This document shows, piece by piece, positions 30,885 to 38,425 of a stretch of DNA of 64,000 nt (its first letter is position 1; each line of letters starts with the position of its first letter). The notes below the pieces were generated by a model. It did no database searches. It saw nothing but the letters and a program-made list of their open reading frames with translations, and had not been told where the DNA came from. Origin of the DNA: Sphingomonas sp. 8AM (GTDB lineage Bacteria > Pseudomonadota > Alphaproteobacteria > Sphingomonadales > Sphingomonadaceae); NCBI RefSeq assembly GCF_902506455.1, contig NZ_LR733844.1, forward strand, positions 1,684,224 to 1,748,223, written 5' to 3'. Both the position numbers and the translations under genes were made by a program.

Positions 30885-32243
30885 ATGGATCACGCCCCGA
30901 CCACACCACCGGTGACAGCCGACCACGCCGTCTCCACCGACGCCGCCGTTCAGGCGCAGCTTGACCGGCTGTGGTCGCTGTCGCCGGGCGCTGACGTGCT
31001 CGGGCTCGACCGGATCACGCGGTTGCTGGCGCGGCTGGGCGATCCACATCGCGCACTCCCGCCGGTCTTCCATGTCGCCGGTACCAACGGCAAGGGGTCG
31101 ACCTGCGCGTTCCTGCGCGGCGCGCTGGAGGCGGCGGGGCACCGGGTCCATGTCTACTCCAGCCCGCATCTGGTCCGCTTCAACGAGCGAATCCGGCTGG
31201 CGGGGCGGCTGATCGACGATGCCGCGCTGGCGGCGCTGCTCAGCGAGGTGCTCGATCATGCCGATGGGATCGGCGCCAGCTTCTTCGAGATCACCACCGC
31301 TGCCGCCTTTCTCGCCTTCGCGCGCACGCCGGGTGACGCCTGTGTGATCGAGGTGGGTCTCGGCGGCCGGCTCGACGCCACCAACGTGCTGCCAGCGCCG
31401 GTGGCGTGCGGAATCGCGGCGCTCGGGATCGATCATCAGGCGTTTCTCGGCGACACGCTCGAGCAGATCGCCGCGGAAAAGGCGGGCATCGCCAAGCCCG
31501 GTGTGCCGCTGGTGACGATGGCCTATCCCTCCGCCATCGCCGCGAAGGTTGCGCACGTCGCGACGGCGCGTGGCGCGTCGTTTTTTTCGCAGGGAGAGGC
31601 GTGGCACTACGCCGCTGTCGACGATCGACTTCATTACGACGACCGGAATGGGTCGCTCGACCTGCCCTCGCCGTCGATGCCCGGCGCGCATCAGGGCGCC
31701 AACTTGGCGCTGGCGGCCGCGATGATCCGACACCAATCGACACTGTCGGTGCCGGCCGGTACGCTCGCTGCGTCGTCCGTAACGACCCGCTGGCCAGCGC
31801 GCCTGCAACGCCTGTCGCCGGGGCCGTTGATCGCGCCGCTCTCCGACGTGCCGGTCTGGCTCGATGGCGGGCACAACGCCTCAGCCGGGCGGGCCGTGGC
31901 CGCCGCGCTGCCGCATCATCTCGGCGACCCTTGCACGCGGTCGCTGACCGTGATCGTCGGGATGCTTGCGAACAAGGACGCGGCCGGGTTCCTCGCGCCG
32001 TTCGCCAATGCAGTGGGCACGCTGATCGCGGTACCCGTTCCCGGCCACGCCTGCCACGCGCCTGCCGACCTGCTGCGCGTCGCCGCTGAATTGGGCGTGC
32101 CACACCGCCTGAGCGCGGTGAATGTTCCCGCAGCCCTGGCCACAATCGCTGTCGTGCATCCGCGACCGGCTGGCGTGCTGATCGCCGGATCGCTCTATCT
32201 GGCCGGCGAAGTGTTGAGGGCGAACGACGAAGTGCCGGACTGA
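30885..32243 (+). CDS. folC: Bifunctional folylpolyglutamate/dihydrofolate synthase
   Basis: Adds glutamate to dihydropteroate and folates. The P-loop HVAGTNGKGSTCAFLRGAL, YSSPHLVRFNERIRLAGR, EVGLGGRLDATNVL, IGIDHQAFLGDTLEQIAAEKAGI (split near residue 190), and the C-terminal WLDGGHNASAG are all present. About 452 residues. The start is uncertain: GTG 30858, ATG 30885 and a downstream GTG are possible and none has a clear ribosome site. It follows accD after a family B repeat, the usual accD-folC order. Confidence 0.94.
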   Translation: MDHAPTTPPVTADHAVSTDAAVQAQLDRLWSLSPGADVLGLDRITRLLARLGDPHRALPPVFHVAGTNGKGSTCAFLRGALEAAGHRVHVYSSPHLVRFNERIRLAGRLIDDAALAALLSEVLDHADGIGASFFEITTAAAFLAFARTPGDACVIEVGLGGRLDATNVLPAPVACGIAALGIDHQAFLGDTLEQIAAEKAGIAKPGVPLVTMAYPSAIAAKVAHVATARGASFFSQGEAWHYAAVDDRLHYDDRNGSLDLPSPSMPGAHQGANLALAAAMIRHQSTLSVPAGTLAASSVTTRWPARLQRLSPGPLIAPLSDVPVWLDGGHNASAGRAVAAALPHHLGDPCTRSLTVIVGMLANKDAAGFLAPFANAVGTLIAVPVPGHACHAPADLLRVAAELGVPHRLSAVNVPAALATIAVVHPRPAGVLIAGSLYLAGEVLRANDEVPD

Positions 32244-32313
32244 TCCATAAACCTGAGATTGACTTGCAATAGCCGATCAGCGACGTTGGGTGGGCAAGAG
32301 GAGTCGCCTGTTC

Positions 32314-32751
32314 ATGACCGAGCTTCCCGCCCCCGTTCTAACCGCTAGTGCCTTGCCCCACCCACTGCCGGACTGCCCCAACGCGCGGGTTATCCTGTTC
32401 GCGATGCGCCGGATGGGCGCACATGGGCTTGCGGATGCGCGTGCCGCTCATGGCTTTTTCACCAGCTTCGGCGAGGCGTTTCGCCGCCCGCTGCTCCTGA
32501 TGCGCGCGCTGATGGCCGATCTCGCCGGCAATGCGACCGTGCCGATCGCGATCGCTCCGTGCTGCTGCGCGCGGATGACGCCGTCGGAGCATGTGTTGCT
32601 CGCGATCCTCGCGCGGGTAGAAACCCGGATCGATGGCGCGCGCCTGCTGATGCAGGATCTGTTGGGTCAGCGCCACGTCGACGGCGCGCTGGCCAGCGCT
32701 GCCGCGCTCGCCGCCGCCTTCGCCGATGAAGGCCGTCCGGTCTGTCTCTAG
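32314..32751 (+). CDS. Conserved sphingomonad protein, DUF6628-like
   Basis: 145 residues, function unknown. LPHPLPDCPNARVILFAMRRM, an Arg-rich middle helix RRPLLLMRALMADLAG and the striking IAPCCCARMTPSEHVLLAIL with three consecutive Cys are seen. No signal peptide or membrane helix. I recall similar proteins annotated as DUF6628 in sphingomonads; this is memory, not a search. ATG 32314 follows GAGGAG; a GTG at 32290 would add eight residues. It stands between folC and a convergent MFS gene. Confidence 0.65.
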   Translation: MTELPAPVLTASALPHPLPDCPNARVILFAMRRMGAHGLADARAAHGFFTSFGEAFRRPLLLMRALMADLAGNATVPIAIAPCCCARMTPSEHVLLAILARVETRIDGARLLMQDLLGQRHVDGALASAAALAAAFADEGRPVCL

Positions 32752-32752
32752 T

Positions 32753-34087
32753 CTAGCCGGCGGCGCCGTCGCGCGCGTCGCCTGGCCCTTCGGTGGCGGC
32801 GCTGCCGACCGAGCGGTCGACCAGCCCTGACCGGCTCATCCACCAGAACAACGCAACGCCCGGCAGCGCCAGCACGACTGTCAACAAATAGAAATTAACG
32901 TAGCCGACCCGCTCGACCAGCGCGCCCGCACTCGCGCCGGTAATGATCCGTCCCACCACGCTCGCCGCCGCCGAGATCAGCGCATATTGCGCGGCGGTAA
33001 AGCGCAGGTCGCACAATGCCGAAAAATAGGCGACCACCGTCACCCCGCCGATCCCGGATGCGATATTCTCGAAGGTCATCGCACCGGCGAGCCCGGGGTT
33101 GCTGTGCCCCGCCGCCGCCAGTGCCGCAAAGCTGGCGTTGGATACCGCCATCAGCACGAGGCTGATGAGCACCGAGCGCTTGAGTCCAAGCCGCGCGTAC
33201 ATGACCCCGCCGAGGAAAATACCGATCAGATAAGCCCAAAATCCGATCCCGACGTCGTACAATGCGATTTCGTCGTTGCTGAAACCGGTGTCGTTGAGCA
33301 ACAGACGGAGCACCAACTGGCCCAGCGTATCGCCGATCTTGTGGATGAGGATGAATAATAGCACCACCAACGCGCCCGGACGCGCAAAGAACTGCACGAA
33401 TGGTCGCCAGACCGCCGCTAGTGTCGTACCCGCTCCGCGCTTTGGCTCGACCTCGCGGTGCCGCCGCGGCTCCCCGACGATCAGACCTGCGACCATCGCC
33501 GGCAATGCGAGCACCGCGGTCGCCAGATAAGCCGCCGTCCAGCCATGCCGCGCGGCCACGAACAGCGCCAACGACGCCGCGCCCGCTGAGCCGATCCGCC
33601 AGCCATATTGACTCATTCCCGAGCCGACACCCAATTGGCGCGGCTCCAGTATCTCAATGCGATAGGCGTCGATCACCACGTCGAACGTCGATCCCGCGAC
33701 CGCCACCAGGATCGCGGCCGTGACCGTCGCCCCGATGCTCGCCCGCGGATCGACCAACGCCAGATTTGCGACCGCAGCGATCACCAACACTCCTGCGACG
33801 AGCAGCCACGACACCCGCTGCCCCAAGGCGCCGAGCAACGGCAACCGCACGCCATCGACCACCCACGCCCACAAGAACTTGATATTGTAGACAAGGAACG
33901 CAAGGCTGAACGCCGTCACCGTTTTCTTGTCGATCCCGCTCTGCGCCAGCCGCGTGGTCAGCGTCGCCGCGATCATCGCGTAGGGGAAGCCCGACGATAC
34001 GCCCAGGGCGAACGCCGCTACCGGCCCGCGTTCCAGATACGGTCGCACACCATCTACCCAGGTTCGTCCGTCGGTGCGCACCGTCAT
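32753..34087 (-). CDS. MFS transporter, AmpG-like
   Basis: About 444 residues with 12 predicted transmembrane helices. LGVSSGFPYAMIAATLTTRLAQ at the start and FLVYNIKFLWAWVVDGVRLPLL match the AmpG (anhydromuropeptide or beta-lactamase induction permease) group of the major facilitator superfamily, with VVIDAYRIEILEP in the fourth to fifth helix region. The substrate is probably a cell-wall fragment or a peptide-like solute; this is inference. ATG 34087 has AAAGG eight bases upstream; ATG 34093 is an alternative. Its stop is one base from the DUF6628-like stop (convergent). Confidence 0.85.
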   Translation of the reverse strand: MTVRTDGRTWVDGVRPYLERGPVAAFALGVSSGFPYAMIAATLTTRLAQSGIDKKTVTAFSLAFLVYNIKFLWAWVVDGVRLPLLGALGQRVSWLLVAGVLVIAAVANLALVDPRASIGATVTAAILVAVAGSTFDVVIDAYRIEILEPRQLGVGSGMSQYGWRIGSAGAASLALFVAARHGWTAAYLATAVLALPAMVAGLIVGEPRRHREVEPKRGAGTTLAAVWRPFVQFFARPGALVVLLFILIHKIGDTLGQLVLRLLLNDTGFSNDEIALYDVGIGFWAYLIGIFLGGVMYARLGLKRSVLISLVLMAVSNASFAALAAAGHSNPGLAGAMTFENIASGIGGVTVVAYFSALCDLRFTAAQYALISAAASVVGRIITGASAGALVERVGYVNFYLLTVVLALPGVALFWWMSRSGLVDRSVGSAATEGPGDARDGAAG

Positions 34088-34136
34088 CCACATCGCCTTT
34101 GCTAAGCTCGGTGCTCGGCTTAGCGGGAAATTGCGA

Positions 34137-34586
34137 TCAGGTAAGCCCGGTCATCGATGATCCCCCGCTGAATAACCGTAACCCGAGCGGCATTCGCGGT
34201 GGCTTTTTGCCGCCCGCCCGCAGCTCAATCACGTCGATCGAGCCCAGCAAGTCTCGCGACGTATAGGGTTTCGCGAGGCAGCCGACTGCAACCCCTTCCG
34301 CCCCGACCGGGCATGCACCGGTCACGAACAATACCGGGATGGCCTGCGCAGACGCGGCCCGTGCGACGTCAATACCGCTGCCATCGGCGAGGTTGACATC
34401 GACCAGCACCAGATCGATCGCCGCTCCGCTCTCGATCAGCTGGACGGCGTCCGCGACACGGTCGACGGTCGCTACGACGGTGAAGCCCTGCGTGCCAAGC
34501 ATATGTTCGGTATCGAACGCGACCAGGGGCTCGTCCTCGACGACCAGCAACTTCTCGATCGTCCGCTGTTTCCGCCCGAACAACAT
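34137..34586 (-). CDS. Stand-alone response regulator receiver protein
   Basis: 149 residues: one REC domain and no output domain. LLVVEDEPLVAFDTEHML gives the acidic pair, VLVDVNLADG the phospho-acceptor Asp, LFVTGAC the Thr and CLAKPYTSRDLL the Lys. The last 30 residues are basic and low-complexity. Such single-domain receivers act as phosphate sinks or shuttles. No kinase adjoins it; the degenerate kinase at 11713 is 21 kb away. It is divergent from the pseudouridine synthase gene. Confidence 0.88.
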   Translation of the reverse strand: MLFGRKQRTIEKLLVVEDEPLVAFDTEHMLGTQGFTVVATVDRVADAVQLIESGAAIDLVLVDVNLADGSGIDVARAASAQAIPVLFVTGACPVGAEGVAVGCLAKPYTSRDLLGSIDVIELRAGGKKPPRMPLGLRLFSGGSSMTGLT

Positions 34587-34723
34587 GATCCTTCAATACC
34601 CCCGCTTCGCCGCTTTCGTCTAACACGGCTGACGTGAATAATGTCCCGGCTCTTTCCGCAATTGCTCGCCCGCGCACGATCACGGTCCTTGTTGCGGGCG
34701 CTCACAGACCCTAAGCGACCAAG

Positions 34724-35833
34724 ATGGCCGACGAACGTTCCCCGCACCGCATCGCCAAGCTGCTCGCCCGCGCGGGTGTGGCCTCCCGTCGGGAAGTCGA
34801 GCGGATGATCGCTGAGGGCCGCGTTGCCAAGGATGGCGTCGTGCTCGACACCCCGGCGACGGTTCTCCCGTCGCTCGACGGGGTGACGGTGGACGGCGCG
34901 CCCATCGCGGCGGCAGAACCGACGCGCTTGTTCCTTTTCCACAAGCCGACCGGTGTGCTGACAGCTGAGCGCGATCCGGCAGGCCGGGCAACGATCTACG
35001 ACCGGCTGCCCAAGGACCTGCCGCGGCTGGTCCCGGTCGGTCGACTCGATCTCAATACCGAGGGTTTACTGCTTCTCACCACGGACGGCGAGTTGAAGCG
35101 GCAGCTCGAATTGCCCGCTACGGGGGTCGAACGCAGCTACCGCGCCCGGGCTTATGGTCAGATCAGCCAGGCGCAACTCGAGGAGTTGATCCACGGCATC
35201 GAGATCGAGGGTGTGCGATATGGCGCGATCGACGCCAATCTCGAGCGCCGCACCGGCGCGAACGTCTGGATCGAGATGACGCTCACCGAGGGGAAGAACC
35301 GCGAGGTCCGGCGCGTGCTCGAACATCTCGGACTGCGCGTCAGCCGGCTGATCCGTACCCGCTACGGCCCGTTCGTGCTCGGCGATCTGCCGGTTGGTGA
35401 CATCGGTGAGGTCCGGGTCGCGGACCTGATTGCTTTCCGCCAGACCCTGAAGGCCGCCGCCCGCCTTCGCCCACCCGTCGCCGATGTCGCGGTGACAGGG
35501 AGCCGCCGCGCTCCTGCCTCACGCTCGGTGTCCACGGGCCGTTCAGTCGCTGGCGTTCCTCGGCCGGCGGGCGGTGCGCGCGCAGCCAGTCCGGTACGGT
35601 CTGGTGCCCCGCAACGCGCTGGCGGTGCACCGTCGCCAGTGCGGACACCCGAACGCGCGCCGGCAAAGCGCGCAGCTGCCGGCCCGCGGGACTCGCGCCT
35701 CGCAGCGAAGGAGACTGCGCCAAAACCCGATGAACAGGCACTCACGCCAGCGCGCCCCGAGCGCATCAAGCGTCAGCCGGGTTGGGCCAAGCCGAAGCCA
35801 AAATCCGGCGCCCGGCCGCGGGGCCGCAAATGA
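34724..35833 (+). CDS. rluB: 23S rRNA pseudouridine synthase, RluB-like
   Basis: 369 residues. S4 RNA-binding domain (RIAKLLARAGVASRREVERMI) then the RsuA/RluB/E/F catalytic domain with GRLDLNTEGLLLLT (catalytic Asp), KNREVRRVLEHLGLRVSRLIR. The C-terminal 110 residues are an Arg/Ala/Pro-rich basic tail (for example KRQPGWAKPKPK), likely disordered and rRNA-binding. RluB makes pseudouridine 2605 in 23S rRNA; the exact position here is inferred from similarity. Overlaps rsmD by four bases. Confidence 0.9.
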   Translation: MADERSPHRIAKLLARAGVASRREVERMIAEGRVAKDGVVLDTPATVLPSLDGVTVDGAPIAAAEPTRLFLFHKPTGVLTAERDPAGRATIYDRLPKDLPRLVPVGRLDLNTEGLLLLTTDGELKRQLELPATGVERSYRARAYGQISQAQLEELIHGIEIEGVRYGAIDANLERRTGANVWIEMTLTEGKNREVRRVLEHLGLRVSRLIRTRYGPFVLGDLPVGDIGEVRVADLIAFRQTLKAAARLRPPVADVAVTGSRRAPASRSVSTGRSVAGVPRPAGGARAASPVRSGAPQRAGGAPSPVRTPERAPAKRAAAGPRDSRLAAKETAPKPDEQALTPARPERIKRQPGWAKPKPKSGARPRGRK

Positions 35834-36369
35834 GGATTATCGCCGGTCAGTGGCGCGGCCGACCGCTCGCCGCGCCGAAAGGCGACGCCACCCGCCCGAC
35901 CGCGGATCGCACGCGCGAGGCGTTGTTCTCGATGCTCGCCAGCCGCGTCGGCAGCTTCGACGGGCTAGCCTGCGCAGACCTTTTCGCCGGGTCGGGCGCA
36001 CTTGGCCTGGAGGCGCTGTCGCGTGGCGCCGCCTCCTGCCTGTTCGTTGAGCAAGACAAGGCCGCGCTCGACGCGTTGCGCGCCAACGTCGCGAAACTTG
36101 GCGCCAGCGGCGGGGACATTCGCCCAGGCTCCGTCATGGCGCTCGGACCCGCGCGCGCGCCGCTGGACATCGTCATGATGGACCCGCCGTACGCCACCGC
36201 CGCGGGCGCAGTCGCCGCCGACAAGCTGGCGCGACTTGGCTGGATCGGTCCCGCAACCTGGGTGTCGATCGAGACCGCCAAGGCCGAAGGCGAGGTGCCG
36301 CCCGGCTTCGTCGTCGACGCAGACCGCACGCATGGTCGGGCGCGGTTAATGCTGCTGCGGCTCGCCTGA
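35830..36369 (+). CDS. rsmD: 16S rRNA (guanine-966-N2)-methyltransferase
   Basis: 179 residues. The N terminus MRIIAGQWRGRPLAAPKG is diagnostic, followed by RPTADRTREALFSMLA, the SAM-binding DLFAGSGALGLEALSRG and the catalytic MMDPPYA. The ATG at 35830 overlaps the rluB stop (ATGA). Both genes modify rRNA, so this is a small ribosome-modification operon. Confidence 0.95.
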   Translation: MRIIAGQWRGRPLAAPKGDATRPTADRTREALFSMLASRVGSFDGLACADLFAGSGALGLEALSRGAASCLFVEQDKAALDALRANVAKLGASGGDIRPGSVMALGPARAPLDIVMMDPPYATAAGAVAADKLARLGWIGPATWVSIETAKAEGEVPPGFVVDADRTHGRARLMLLRLA

Positions 36370-36372
36370 GCG

Positions 36373-37665
36373 TCAGACGACGCCGCCGCGGGGACGCATC
36401 GCCAGCAACGCGACCAGGCTCACGAGCGACATCGCAGCGAGATAGCCGCCGACCAGCGACAGGCCGCCGTGCCGCGCCAGCGTCTCGGCGGCGACCGGTG
36501 TCAGCCCGCCGCCGATGATGCCCGCCATGTTGAAGGCGAGGCTGACGCCGGTGTAGCGCACCCGTGCGGGGAAGAGCCCCGGCAGCCACGCGCCTAGCGG
36601 GCCATAGACGAACCCCATGGCAAACAACGCTATCGCCAGACTGGCGAACATCAAGGGCGGCGACCCCGAGCCGAGCCCCGGCGCCAGCACGAAGCCCGCC
36701 ACCACCGCGAACACGCACCCCCAGGTCAGCACATGCCGCGCGTCGCGCCGGTCGGCCCAGATTCCCGACAGCACAATGCCGGCCGCCATGAAGAGGATCG
36801 CCCCGAGCTGCATCGACAGGATCGTCGGCCGGGCGATCCCCAGCCGCGTCGTGGCGTAGCCAAGCGCGAACGCAGTCGCGATATAATAGACGGCAAAGCA
36901 CGCGATCGCACCCGCGGTCCCACCCAGCGCGGCACGCCAGTGATCGCGCAGCAATTCACCCATCGGCACCGCCGGCGGCGGGCCTTCCTCGAGCACGCGC
37001 GCAAACGCGGGCGTCTCGGCAATCTTCAGTCGCACCCATAAACCGACCCCGACGAGCACAATTGACAGCACGAACGGCACTCGCCAGCCCCAGGCCACGA
37101 AATCCTCCGCGCTCATCACTAACCCGAGAAGCAGGAACAAGCCGTTGGCGGCAACGAAGCCGACCGGTGCGCCGAGTTGTGGCACCATGCCGTAACGCCC
37201 TTGCCAGCCTGGCGGTGCATTCTCGACCGCCAGCAACGCCGCCCCGCCCCATTCACCCCCGAGGCCGAAGCCTTGCCCGAATCGCAACAGGCAGAGGAGC
37301 AGCGGGGCGAGATAGCCGGCCTGCGCGTAGGTCGGAAGGAAGGCAATGGCGAGCGTCGACCCGCCCATGAGCATCAGGCTTACGACCAGCGTCGACTTGC
37401 GCCCGATCCGATCGCCATAATGGCCGAACGCCCAGGCGCCGACCGGTCGCGCGAAAAAAGCCACCGCCAGGCTTGCATAAGCCGCGAGTAGCTGCGCCGA
37501 CGGGTCACCTGCCGGGAAGAAGAGCGGGCCGAAGACCAGTGAGGCAGCTGTTGCGTAGATGTAAAAGTCGTAAAACTCTACCGATGTGCCGACGAGGCTG
37601 GCGAGCAGGATGCGGCGGTGTGAGGCGCCCGGCTGAACGGTGGCGGCGGAGGAGGAAACGTCCAT
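36373..37665 (-). CDS. MFS transporter, metabolite:H+ symporter (MHS) family
   Basis: 430 residues, 12 membrane segments. SLVGTSVEFYDFYIYATAASLVF, FFARPVGAWAFGHYGDRIGRK and RFGQGFGLGGEWGGAALLA are the typical blocks of the MHS group (citrate, alpha-ketoglutarate, shikimate, proline/betaine carriers). Substrate cannot be told. AAAGGGGAC precedes the ATG at 37665. Its stop is three bases from the rsmD stop (convergent). Confidence 0.88.
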   Translation of the reverse strand: MDVSSSAATVQPGASHRRILLASLVGTSVEFYDFYIYATAASLVFGPLFFPAGDPSAQLLAAYASLAVAFFARPVGAWAFGHYGDRIGRKSTLVVSLMLMGGSTLAIAFLPTYAQAGYLAPLLLCLLRFGQGFGLGGEWGGAALLAVENAPPGWQGRYGMVPQLGAPVGFVAANGLFLLLGLVMSAEDFVAWGWRVPFVLSIVLVGVGLWVRLKIAETPAFARVLEEGPPPAVPMGELLRDHWRAALGGTAGAIACFAVYYIATAFALGYATTRLGIARPTILSMQLGAILFMAAGIVLSGIWADRRDARHVLTWGCVFAVVAGFVLAPGLGSGSPPLMFASLAIALFAMGFVYGPLGAWLPGLFPARVRYTGVSLAFNMAGIIGGGLTPVAAETLARHGGLSLVGGYLAAMSLVSLVALLAMRPRGGVV

Positions 37666-37767
37666 GTCCCCTTTCCACGCAGCCCCGCTCCCGCGTCAAC
37701 GCACAAATATATGTCGTTGCAGTCACGAAAACGGGCTTCAAAGACACATGACAGCAATGTTGTCGCG

Positions 37768-38373
37768 TTACAGAGACTTGTGCGGTGCCCCGTTGGGTGC
37801 GCATCGCATATCGCCGGGCAATCCCCCTCGCCCGGCCATTCCCTGAACTACGGGGCGACCCGTTAGGGTCGCCCCGATTTTTCGGGCTAGCCCGACAGCG
37901 CCGCGTGGAGTTGCGCCTTGGTCATCGTTGATCGCCCTGCGATCCCGCGCTTCTGCGTAAAGCTGGTCTCGGGTGCGAGGGTCGCGGGCAGCAGCGATTT
38001 TCGTCGCAAGCTCGTGCGGCTGTGCCGAAAACTGTTTTCCCTTCCTCTTGTCGGCGCGCTTCTTCGCGGTGGTACGCGCATATTCCTCGTCAGACAGCCC
38101 CGCGAGCGCCTTTTTCGGCAGATAGCGCTCGCCAGTGTCCTCGCTTCGCTCGCCCGACTTGGTACTCCAATCCTCCTCGGTCCATTGGTGCAGCGAATTG
38201 TCGGCGTCCTTGCTGCCCTTGTAGCCGCCGCCGCGCTTCTTGTACTCGGCGACCGCCAGTTGCGCCTTGCGCGCCGACCACTGCCCTTTCCGGCCGCCCT
38301 TCGCGCCGGCGGTAACCTCGTCCTTTACCTTGTCCCAAAGCGCAGGATCGGATTTCTCAGCAGTATCGGACAT
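37768..38373 (-). CDS. DUF5872-like protein with a frameshifted C terminus
   Basis: The first 140 residues look like a small basic family I know as DUF5872: AKGGRKGQWSARKAQLAVAEYKKRGGGYKG, then LHQWTEEDWSTK and TGERYLPKKALAGLSDEEY, KKRADKRKGKQFSAQP (each split here). The family normally ends with a LYAxARxRGIxGRSxMTKAxLxxAL segment; here LYAEAR continues in the wrong frame, while FTQKRGIAGRSTMTKAQLH and LSG with a TAG at 37887-37889 occur in another frame. The shift lies around 37945-37956. The shifted reading runs on to 37768. A GGAGGTGCG ribosome site precedes ATG 38373. DNA-binding is conceivable from the charge; function unknown. Confidence 0.75.
   Translation of the reverse strand: MSDTAEKSDPALWDKVKDEVTAGAKGGRKGQWSARKAQLAVAEYKKRGGGYKGSKDADNSLHQWTEEDWSTKSGERSEDTGERYLPKKALAGLSDEEYARTTAKKRADKRKGKQFSAQPHELATKIAAARDPRTRDQLYAEARDRRAINDDQGATPRGAVGLARKIGATLTGRPVVQGMAGRGGLPGDMRCAPNGAPHKSL
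37851..37882 (+). terminator. Strong plus-strand terminator without an obvious plus-strand gene
   Basis: Perfect 11-base stem CGGGGCGACCC (37851-37861) with GGGTCGCCCCG (37866-37876), loop GTTA, then A and TTTTT. The T run exists only on the plus strand. No recognised plus-strand gene precedes it between 37666 and 37850. A 32-codon ORF from ATG 37748 ends at 37846, five bases before the stem. Confidence 0.75.
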
Positions 38374-38425
38374 TGACGCACCTCCAACCGCTTCAACCCG
38401 CCGCTCCGGTAGTAAGTCGCATCGC

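Noticed and set aside
37745..37882. 6S RNA or SRP RNA
   Set aside because: No conserved signature (no open bubble of 6S type, no GGAAGGAAGCA of SRP RNA).
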